Of a stretch of 64,000 nt of DNA, positions 24,108 to 31,600 are shown one piece after another. A program made the position numbers and the translations under genes. The notes beneath the pieces are model-generated. The model had not been told where the DNA came from and ran no database searches. It was given only the letters and a program-made list of their open reading frames with translations. Origin of the DNA: Baekduia alba (GTDB lineage Bacteria > Actinomycetota > Thermoleophilia > Solirubrobacterales > Solirubrobacteraceae). Numbering within the stretch: position 1 is the stretch's first letter; the number at the start of each line of letters is the position of its first letter. Location: the NCBI RefSeq assembly GCF_028416635.1, contig NZ_CP114013.1:2170001-2234000 (forward strand). Direction: 5' to 3'.

Positions 24108-25292
24108 GTGCTGGCTGTGCAGGAGCGTCGAACGGTGCCCAGTCCGGCGGGGACGGTCGCGCGCCGTCGCGCCGAGGACGACCGGCCGCGCGCGCCCGGC
24201 AACGCCGCGCTGGCGCGCGCGATCGCCAAGGTCGGCGAGCCCGCCGAGACGCTCCACTCGGCGCGCGCGATCGCCGACCAGACCGAGATCGAGGTCGGCG
24301 CCGCCTTCCTGGAGTCCCAGCACCACCAGACCGTGCGCTACATCAGCGACGGCGCGCTGAGGATGACCGACCCCACCAACTACGTCATCGGCCACAGCAA
24401 CGGAACAGAGATCTGGGGCGGCGTCGGCGACGAGGAGTACGACGCGGCCACGCTGGCGGCGCGCCTGGTCGCGACCGGTTTCGCCGCGGGCATGAGCGTG
24501 CGGCTCGTGGCGTGCAACAGCGCGCGGGTGACCGCGACCAACCCGACGCCGCTCGCGCACGCGCTGCGCGCCGCGCTGACCGCCGCCCCGCACAACCTGG
24601 CCGGGATCACCGTCGAGGGCGCGCTCGGCCAGGTGCTCGAGGTGTCGCCGGCGGTCAGCGGCGTCTACGAGAGGGTCACACACACCGCGATGAACAACAA
24701 CCTGGCGAGGATCCAGCGCAAGTACGCGCGGAAGCTGTCGACCGCGACCGACCGCTACCTCCAGGGCATGCTGCACCGCACCGTCAAGGACAGCGCCGGC
24801 GTGCAGGCCGCGGTCAGGCGCCTCGCCAGCGACCTCGGCCACACCGCGCCCACCGCGGCGAGCTTCGCCACCAACAACGCGTGGCGCACCTACCGTGAAG
24901 GCCTGGCGGGCAAGGTGCGCGCGGCCGGCGACGCCGTCCCGGAGGAGGTCGCCGACCTCGACGAGCTCGCGGCGGCTCACACGACGTTCAAGAACCTGCG
25001 GGTGCGCATCCGACGGTTCGGCACCGCCATCGGCGCGGAGCTGCCCGACGACGAGTTCGCGACGCTGCCCGACGAGCTGCTCGTCCCGTTCCGCGACGAG
25101 GTCGTCACGGCGACGACGGCGTGGCTGAGGTCGGGGCCGGGCAGGAGGGTGGCGGGTCCGGCCTACGCGGTCGCGCCGGCGCCCGCGCCCGCGCCGGCGC
25201 CGGCGGCGGCGGCGCCCGTGGTCGCGCCGGTCGCCCTCCCGCCCGTGATCGCCGCGCTCGCCGGTGTCGGCGCCGGCGGCGACGACGGGTGA
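24108..25292 (+). CDS. Putative clan CD cysteine peptidase (C80/caspase-like), CIS-linked
   Basis: A 394-residue protein, first gene of the contractile injection locus. Residues 85-180 have the layout of clan CD peptidases: a hydrophobic strand ending in a His (YVIGHSNG, His96), then about 40 residues later a second strand ending in Ala-Cys (VRLVACNSA, Cys136), then AGITVEGALGQV. This resembles the MARTX-toxin C80 domain and caspase-type folds. The N-terminus is basic and disordered, with an APGNAALARAIA motif resembling PGNHALARLAA of the DUF4157 protein at 42441. The middle is helical and the C-terminus Ala/Pro-rich. Role as payload or processing protease is inference. Confidence 0.6.
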   Translation: MLAVQERRTVPSPAGTVARRRAEDDRPRAPGNAALARAIAKVGEPAETLHSARAIADQTEIEVGAAFLESQHHQTVRYISDGALRMTDPTNYVIGHSNGTEIWGGVGDEEYDAATLAARLVATGFAAGMSVRLVACNSARVTATNPTPLAHALRAALTAAPHNLAGITVEGALGQVLEVSPAVSGVYERVTHTAMNNNLARIQRKYARKLSTATDRYLQGMLHRTVKDSAGVQAAVRRLASDLGHTAPTAASFATNNAWRTYREGLAGKVRAAGDAVPEEVADLDELAAAHTTFKNLRVRIRRFGTAIGAELPDDEFATLPDELLVPFRDEVVTATTAWLRSGPGRRVAGPAYAVAPAPAPAPAPAAAAPVVAPVALPPVIAALAGVGAGGDDG

Positions 25293-25293
25293 C

Positions 25294-25944
25294 ATGGAGG
25301 GCAGCCCGTCGCCGCTGAGCGTGGGCGTCACGCCCAAGCGCACGCTCGCCGACCTCGACGAGGTCCTGCGCGTCCTGCTGACGCGCGAGCTGGACGGCGT
25401 CGGCGTCGGCCCGGTCGCCGTGACGTTCGAGGCCCCGGAGCGCGACCGCGCCGCGACCTGGGCGTCGCCCGCGCTCAACCTGTTCTTGTACGACGTGCGC
25501 GAGGCGACCGCCGGCCGCGACCGCACCTGGCAGCGCACCGGCGCCGAGGGCCGGCCGTTCATGGTCCAGGGCGCGCTGCGGCTCGACTGCTCCTACGCGA
25601 TCACCGCGTGGACCCGGAGCCCGGTCGACGAGCACCGGCTGCTGTCCCAGGTCCTCTCGATCCTGCTCGCCTACCCGGTGCTGCCGGCCGAGCTGCTGGC
25701 CGGCGACCTGGTGGTCGGCGACCCGCCGGTCCCGCTGCCAACGCGCGTCGCGCAGGGCAAGGAGGAGGGGCGGGCGGACTTCTGGACCGCGATCGGCAGC
25801 CCGTACAAGGTGTCGATCGAGTACGTGGTGACGACGCTGATCGAGCCGGGGCGCCGGCGCGAGCGCGGCGGGCCGGTCGAGCGCGCCGACGTGGAGCTCG
25901 GCGGCGAGGTCGGCCACGTGGTTGCGCCGCCGGCCGACGGCTGA
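25294..25944 (+). CDS. Pvc16_N/DUF4255 family tube-terminator-like protein
   Basis: A 216-residue protein of the DUF4255 (Pvc16_N) family, a hallmark of extracellular and intracellular contractile injection systems. The family start LADLDEVLRVLLTREL, the LNLFLYDVREAT strand and the LDCSYAITAW core are all present. In the Afp/PVC particles the related Afp16/Pvc16 caps the tail and sets its end. The ATG at 25294 is two bases after the previous stop, with GGGTGACATGG context. A hairpin follows before the sheath gene. Confidence 0.9.
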   Translation: MEGSPSPLSVGVTPKRTLADLDEVLRVLLTRELDGVGVGPVAVTFEAPERDRAATWASPALNLFLYDVREATAGRDRTWQRTGAEGRPFMVQGALRLDCSYAITAWTRSPVDEHRLLSQVLSILLAYPVLPAELLAGDLVVGDPPVPLPTRVAQGKEEGRADFWTAIGSPYKVSIEYVVTTLIEPGRRRERGGPVERADVELGGEVGHVVAPPADG

Positions 25945-25945
25945 A

Positions 25946-25965
25946 CGCTGCCCGGTCGGGCAGCG
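25946..25965 (+). terminator. Stem-loop between the DUF4255 and sheath genes
   Basis: CGCTGCCC (25946-25953) and GGGCAGCG (25958-25965) form a perfect 8-bp stem with a 4-nt loop starting 2 bp after the DUF4255 stop. It may end or attenuate the upstream transcript. Confidence 0.5.
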
Positions 25966-26034
25966 CGCTCTGCCCGCAAGGCCGCCCGGACGCCCGCTGT
26001 TCGCGACGGCCCGCGGCTGCGACGGTGTCGCGAT

Positions 26035-26055
26035 GCCCCCGGCGAGGTCGGGGGC
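26035..26055 (+). promoter_or_regulatory. Second stem-loop in the sheath leader
   Basis: GCCCCCG (26035-26041) pairs with CGGGGGC (26049-26055) across 7 nt, 30 bp before the sheath start. With the hairpin at 25946-25965 it makes the 140-bp leader structured. No known riboswitch family is recognised. Confidence 0.35.
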
Positions 26056-26084
26056 CAACGGCCTTTAGTCCACCGAGGAGCTCC

Positions 26085-27674
26085 GTGCCCTACACCAACC
26101 CGACGTCGACGCCGGGCGTCTACATCCAGGAAGGGCCGCCCGCGAGCCGGCCCATCGAAGGCGTGGCCACCTCGGTGGCGGCGTTCATCGGGCTCGCGCC
26201 CGCCGGCCCCGTCAACACGCCGACGCTCGTGACGAGCTGGTCGGACTTCGCCCGCAAGTTCGGCGCCGGCGACGACGGCCCGTTCATGAAGGGCGCCTAC
26301 CTCGCGCACTGCGTCAACGGGTTCTTCCTCAACGGCGGCACGATCGCCTGGATCGTCCGGGTCGGCACCGACACCTTCCACGGTCGGCCGATGGCCGCGC
26401 TGCCCAGCGCGGTGAGCGACGTCCCGGCGCCGTTCGAGGCGGTCCTCAAGGACGGCGTCCCGACCCAGGACGACAAGGACAAGGACATCGCCTACGGCGT
26501 CGAGATCGCCGAGGAGGACGCGCGGACGCCGCCGGCGGGGCTGACGGTCGATCCCAAGGAGGCGGCGCCGCCGGCCAAGACCTACAAGGTGACCGTGACG
26601 GGCGGCGCCGAGCCGGAGGTCTTCGAGGGCCTGACGGCTACGCCCGGCCCGCACTACCTCGCGACGGTCGTCACCGAGCGGTCGCAGCTGGTGAGCATCG
26701 TCCCGTCCGGCGGGCTGTTCAGCTCCGTCGAGCTCGCGCCCGCGCCGAAGGCCTACAAGCTGGAGATCCAGCAGCCCGCGCCCAACCCGGACTCCGACGC
26801 GCTGGTCGGCGACTCGAGCCGGATGACCGGCATGGAGGGCCTGGCGCTCGCCGACGACGTGACGATCGTCTGCCTGCCCGACCTGATGACCTTGCAGTTC
26901 TCGACCGACGACATCGCCAACGTCCAGAGCAAGGCCGTGAAGTTCTGCTCCGACGGCCGGCGCATGGCGATCCTCGACCCGCCGCCGGCGCTCAACGACC
27001 AGGAGATCCTGGCCTGGCGCAACAGCGGCAAGCTGCCGGGCAGCCCGGACAGCCGGTTCGCGACGCTGTACTGGCCGTGGATCCAGGTCAAGGACCCGAT
27101 CACCAAGACGACGATCGACATCCCGCCCTGCGGGCACGTCGCAGGCGCGTGGGCCGGGACCGACGGGACGCGCGGCGTGCACAAGGCGCCGGCGAACGTG
27201 AACCTGGCCGGCGTCGTCGGCCTGGGCTTCGCGGTGTCCGACAGCGCGCAGAGCGAGTTGAACCACCTGGGCGTGAACTGCATCCGGACGTTCCCGGCCC
27301 GCGGCACGCTGATCTGGGGGGCGCGGACGCTGGAGACCGACGGCGAGTGGAAGTACCTCAACGTCCGGCGGCTGTTCAACTACCTGATGGCGTCGATCCT
27401 CGAGAGCACGCAGTGGGCGGTCTTCGAGCCCAACGACGAGGTGCTCTGGGGGCAGCTGCGCGTGTCGGTCAGCAACTTCCTGACGCGGACGTGGCGCACC
27501 GGCGCGCTGTTCGGCGCGACGCCCGACGAGGCGTTCTTCGTCAAGTGCGACGAGGAGACCAACCCGCCGGACCTGATCGAGGCCGGCCAGGTCAACGTGA
27601 AGATCGGCGTGGCGCCGGTCAAGCCCGCCGAGTTCGTGGTCTTCGAGATCAGCCAGTTCCAGCCGGGTTCCTGA
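26085..27674 (+). CDS. Contractile sheath protein (phage tail sheath family)
   Basis: A 529-residue sheath subunit. The N-terminal PGVYIQEGPPASRPIEGVAT followed by TSVAAFIGLAPAGP is the classic sheath opening, and the C-terminal domain (RRLFNYLMASILESTQW, then FEPNDEVLWGQLRVSVSNFL) is equally typical. The middle 150 residues are a variable insertion. GAGGAG at 26075-26080 precedes the GTG at 26085. Sheath contraction drives the inner tube. Only one sheath gene is present, against three in Afp/PVC loci. Confidence 0.96.
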   Translation: MPYTNPTSTPGVYIQEGPPASRPIEGVATSVAAFIGLAPAGPVNTPTLVTSWSDFARKFGAGDDGPFMKGAYLAHCVNGFFLNGGTIAWIVRVGTDTFHGRPMAALPSAVSDVPAPFEAVLKDGVPTQDDKDKDIAYGVEIAEEDARTPPAGLTVDPKEAAPPAKTYKVTVTGGAEPEVFEGLTATPGPHYLATVVTERSQLVSIVPSGGLFSSVELAPAPKAYKLEIQQPAPNPDSDALVGDSSRMTGMEGLALADDVTIVCLPDLMTLQFSTDDIANVQSKAVKFCSDGRRMAILDPPPALNDQEILAWRNSGKLPGSPDSRFATLYWPWIQVKDPITKTTIDIPPCGHVAGAWAGTDGTRGVHKAPANVNLAGVVGLGFAVSDSAQSELNHLGVNCIRTFPARGTLIWGARTLETDGEWKYLNVRRLFNYLMASILESTQWAVFEPNDEVLWGQLRVSVSNFLTRTWRTGALFGATPDEAFFVKCDEETNPPDLIEAGQVNVKIGVAPVKPAEFVVFEISQFQPGS

Positions 27675-27713
27675 CCCGGGCCTTTCGACGAGAAGACCTG
27701 AGGAGCCCCTGCC

Positions 27714-28163
27714 ATGGCGACCGCCGTCCAGACCCCTGTCTCCAACTTCCTGTTCACCCTCAACATCGGCGGCGCCGAGGCCGCCGGCTTCTTCGCCGAG
27801 GTCAGCGGCCTCTCGACCGAGAACCAGGTGATCGAGCACACCGCCGCCGACGCGACCGGCAAGCCGCTGCCACAGCGTTTCCCGGGGCAGGTGAAGTGGG
27901 CCAACATCGTGCTCAAGCGCGGCGTCGACGCCAAGCTGGACCTGTGGAACTGGCGCAAGACGATCATCGACGGCCAGGTCGACAAGAACCGCAAGGACTG
28001 CACGATCAACGTCCTGGATCAGACAGGAGCCGTGATCGTGACGTACGCCTTCGTGCGCGCCTGGCCGTGCAAGTACTCCAGCCCCGGGCTGAACGCGTCG
28101 GGCAACGAGATCCTCGTCGAGGAGCTGGAGCTCGCGCACGAGGGCTTCACGCGCACCAAGTAG
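27714..28163 (+). CDS. Inner tube protein (gp19-like)
   Basis: A 149-residue tail-tube subunit. The family pattern is clear: FLFTLNIGGAEAAGFFAEVSG, then KWANIVLKRGVD, LWNWRKTIIDG and NEILVEELELAHEGF. Many copies stack inside the sheath. The tube gene follows the sheath gene by 39 bp with GAGGAG upstream of the ATG. A second tube-like gene lies at 33028. Confidence 0.95.
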   Translation: MATAVQTPVSNFLFTLNIGGAEAAGFFAEVSGLSTENQVIEHTAADATGKPLPQRFPGQVKWANIVLKRGVDAKLDLWNWRKTIIDGQVDKNRKDCTINVLDQTGAVIVTYAFVRAWPCKYSSPGLNASGNEILVEELELAHEGFTRTK

Positions 28164-28173
28164 CGGTGGCCTG

Positions 28174-28560
28174 ATGTCCGTGCAGACCGAGGTGCCGTTC
28201 GTCCTGCCGATCGGGCTGGTGGCCGACGACGGGGAGACGTATCGCGAGGGCGTGATGCGGCTGGCGACCGCCCGTGACGAGATCCAACCGCTGGCGTCCG
28301 CCGAGGTCCGGCGCAACGAGGCGTACCTGACCGTGCTGCTGCTCGCCCGCACCGTGGTGTCGGTGGGGCCGGTGGTCGACGTGACGCCGGAGCTCATCGA
28401 GGGGCTGTACGCCGCGGACTTCGACCACCTGCAGCGGTTGTACGAGCGGCTCAACAGCGATGGCGACGTCCGGGCGGTGTTGGATTGCCCGCACTGCTCC
28501 GAGGTCGTCGAGGTCGACCTCCGCGCGATCCAGGACGAGCCGGTGCCGGCGGGAAAATGA
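28174..28560 (+). CDS. Tail-assembly chaperone-like protein (G-like)
   Basis: A 128-residue protein in the position of a tail-assembly chaperone, directly after the tube gene. It has a beta-rich N-terminus (FVLPIGLVADDGETYREGVM), a helical centre (LIEGLYAADFDHLQRLYERL) and a C-terminal CPHCSEVVEVDL with one CxxC pair. Homologues sit at this place in other CIS loci as phage tail assembly proteins. Its last codons, GCG GGA AAA TGA, form a -1 slippery site, and the -1 frame continues into the 28557 gene, so a longer G/GT-like fusion of about 173 residues is likely made. Confidence 0.8.
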   Translation: MSVQTEVPFVLPIGLVADDGETYREGVMRLATARDEIQPLASAEVRRNEAYLTVLLLARTVVSVGPVVDVTPELIEGLYAADFDHLQRLYERLNSDGDVRAVLDCPHCSEVVEVDLRAIQDEPVPAGK

Positions 28561-28598
28561 CCCGGCCATCTCTGGACCAGATGTACTCGGAGATGGCC
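28551..28598 (+). promoter_or_regulatory. Programmed -1 ribosomal frameshift signal
   Basis: Slippery heptamer G GGA AAA (28551-28557), in phase with the 28174 frame and immediately before its TGA. A 6-nt spacer follows, then a perfect 9-bp stem GGCCATCTC (28564-28572)/GAGATGGCC (28590-28598), extendable with wobble pairs. A -1 slip leads into the 28557 frame, which is open to 28694. Lambda G/GT uses GGGAAAG in the same setting. Confidence 0.75.
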
Positions 28599-28694
28599 TC
28601 GCTCGCCCGGGAGTTGCACTGGAGCGTCGACGACGTCCTCGACCTCTCCCACGTCGACCGCCGCCGCTGGCTGGCGTGCGCGGTGGACCGATGA
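28557..28694 (+). CDS. DUF6760-like small CIS protein (T-like)
   Basis: A 45-residue ORF, YSEMASLARELHWSVDDVLD then LSHVDRRRWL, of a small family seen in CIS loci just after the chaperone gene. It could be translated from its own ATG, which overlaps the previous stop (ATGA), or as the C-terminal part of a -1 frameshift product. The helical ExxxLAxxxHWxxxxxxxLxHxxRRxW pattern resembles the T half of G/GT chaperones. Its stop overlaps the start of the next gene. Confidence 0.75.
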   Translation: MTRPSLDQMYSEMASLARELHWSVDDVLDLSHVDRRRWLACAVDR

Positions 28695-31600
28695 ACCCGG
28701 GCGACGTCGCCGCGCGGGTGGCGGAGGCGCGGAAGCCGCGCGCGCTGGCGCGCGCGACACGGCTGCTGCGGGGGGCGGGGGAGGAGACGGCTGCGGCTGC
28801 GGTTGCGCCGTCGGTGGGTCCCGGTCTCCCGCTCGGCCTGACCGAGGGCGCGAGCCGCTGGCTGACGGAGGGCGTCCTGCCCGACGCGCTCGTGCCGATG
28901 ATCGGAACCCCGAACTTCCCGGGGGACGGGGGCGGGCCTGCGCCGGAGGCGGAGTCAGCGCCGGAGCCGGCGCCCGCGGCGGCGGTCGACCCACCCGTCC
29001 CCGAGCGACCCCTCCGCCGCGGCACCGCCCGCGAGGTCCCTTCGCGGTCCGCGACCATCGCTCGCTCGGCCGAGCCACCGACCATCGCCTTACCACCCGC
29101 GCCGATCGCGCCGTCCGGCCCGGTCGCTCGTTCGGCGCAGCCCGCTTCGGCTGTCACGGCGCCGTCGCCCGCGACCAGCGCCTCGACGTCCTCTTCCCCG
29201 ACCGACTCGCCGCCTTCACCGACCGCTCCGTCCGCCTCGGAGTCTTCGTCCGCCGTCGATTCGGCGGTGGCTCCGTCTGCCGCCGTGGCTCGTTCGGCCT
29301 CGGTCGGCCCGTCGCCGGCAATGTCCGCCGCGGAGTCTTCGTCCGCCGTCGCGTCGCCGGTGGCGTCGTCCGCCGGGGTCGCTCGTTCGGCGTCGGTGGC
29401 CTCATCGCCGGCGACGTCCGGCTCGGAGTCTTCGTCCGCCGTCGATTCGGCGGTGGCTCCGTCTGCCGCCGTGGCTCGTTCGGCCTCGGTCGGCCCATCG
29501 CCGGCAATGTCCGGCTCGGAGTCTTCGTCCGCCGTCGATTCGGCGGTGGCTCCGTCTGCCGCCGTGGCTCGTTCGGCCTCGGTCGGCCGATCGCCGGCAA
29601 TGTCCGGCTCGGAGTCTTCGTCCGCCGTCGATTCGCCGATCGCTGGTGCGGCCCAGCTACCCGCCGAGGTCACCTCGTCGCCCACCACGCCCGTCTCGGA
29701 GTCTTCGTCCGCCGTCGACTCGTCGATCGCTCCGGCCGCCTCCGTCGCTCGTTTTGCCCAGCCCGCTTCGCCTGCCGCTGCCGCGCCCACTCCTGCCGCC
29801 TCGCGCGCGACGACCAGTTCTGAGGCGGCGGCCGGCGGCGAGTCACCGCGAGCCGTGGTCGACCCGCCCACTCCCGCCGCAACGCTCGCTCGCTCGACCC
29901 ATCGTTCGCCGCTCGCCGTCGAACACGCGTCGCCGACCACGGCCGCTCCGGCGTCGCTCATAACTCGCCAGGCGACCGCTTCGGAGTCCGCGCCCGACGG
30001 TGCCGCGACCCGCTCGCCTCCGTCGTCCAACGCGGCGATCGCTTCGCCCACCCCACCATCGCCGACGGCCTCCGCCGCGATCGTCGCTCGTTCGGCGCAG
30101 GCCTCTCCGCCCAACGCCGACGCACACAGGCCCTCGCGGCCTCCGTCGTCCGCCCCTGCCGCGACGACGGTCCCGGAGTCGGAGTCCGCGCCCGACACCG
30201 ACATGAGCTCGGTGTCGCTCGACCCGGAAACGACCGCTTCGCCCTTCTCACCAACGTCGCTCGCTCCGGCCGCAGCCATCGCCCGGTCGCCGTATGCCGC
30301 CGACGCGAGCGCTCCACCGCTTCCGTCTCCCCCCAACGTGGCGCCCGCCGTGTCGTCTGATGCTGCCTCCGCGGCGGCACTCCCCGGGGGAGCCGCCGAG
30401 CTGTCTCGCACGGTGCGATCTCCTGCCCCGGGCGCCGCAGTCCCTGCAGAGGTTGTGTCCGACGCCGATCCGCTGCCTTCGCCTCGCGAGAACGCCGTGG
30501 CCAGGACTCCCGCAACGCTCTCGGAGTCCGCGTCTCGTGCCGATGCGGCGGCCGAGACCGCTGCGACGGTCTCGGAGTCCGCGCCGGCTGCTCCCCCCGC
30601 GACCGTCGCGCGCGCCGTGCGGTTTCCCGCCGAAGTCGCTGCGGACTCCGCGTCGGGTGTCGGCGTGTCGCCATCGTCTCGCGGGGATGCCGTCACGGAG
30701 GCTCCTGCGGCGGCCTCGGATTCGACGCGGGCTGCCGGCCCCGCGACGGTTGCGCGCGCTGCGGATTCCGCGTCGGCCTCCAACCCGCTGCCTGCGTCTC
30801 ACGGCGACGCGTCTCACGGCGACGCGGTCGCCGAGCCCGCTGCGACGGTCGCGCGCGTGGCGCGATCTCCGGCCGAGGCCGCTGCGGAGCCGGCGGCTGG
30901 CGTCGACGCGTTGCCTCGGTTTCCTGGCGATGCGGTCGCCGAGCCCGCTGCGACGGTCGCGCGCGTGGCGCGGTCCCCCGCCGGGGCCGCTGCGGAGTCG
31001 GCGGCTGGCGTCGATGTGTTGCCGTCGTCTCCCGGCGATGCGGTTGCCGAGCCCGTTGCGACGGTCTCAGAATCGGCACCGATTGCACCCGCGGCCGACG
31101 GCGAGGCGCCGCCGCCGTCTGCTCGTGGGAGTGCGGTAGCTGAGAATCGCGGAGCGGTGTCGGAGACCGCGCCGGTTACGGTCGCGCGCGTTGTGCGGTC
31201 GCCCCCGGAAGCCGCGTCTGGTGTTCCGGCGTTGCCCTCGTCAGCCATGGACGCGGTCGCCGAGCGATCTGCGGCGGTCTCGGAATCGTCGCCGGTCGCC
31301 TCCTCCGGAGGTGGCGCCGGCGCCGCGGAGACCGGGTCCGGCATCGAGGCGATGCCGTCGTCTTCCCACGGGAGTGCGGCCGCTAACAGTGGTGGCGCGG
31401 TCTCGGCGTCTGCGCCGGCTGCGGTCGCCGGCGTGATGCGGTCGCCCGCGGAAGCTCGGTCGGGCGAGGCTGCCGCGACGGTATCGGAATCGGCGCAGGC
31501 GCTCTCGGCCGACGGCGAGGTCGCGCCGCCGTCGTCTTCTCGGCTGGATGTGGTCGGCGAGAGTGCTGCGGCGCTCTCGGAGTCTGCGCCGGTTGCTCCC

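Noticed and set aside
26035-26055. A riboswitch in the sheath leader
   Set aside because: Only a simple hairpin is visible; no consensus of a known riboswitch class could be matched.
25671-29096. An 1141-residue minus-strand open frame across sheath and tube genes
   Set aside because: No domain features, and it lies opposite well-conserved CIS genes.
28147-30783. An 878-residue open frame on the minus strand opposite the giant CIS gene, with further long antisense frames to 33107
   Set aside because: It mirrors the Ala/Ser/Pro/Val-rich repeats of the plus-strand gene; biased codons in GC-rich DNA keep all frames open. The plus-strand frame has the coupled start and stop and family-like ends.
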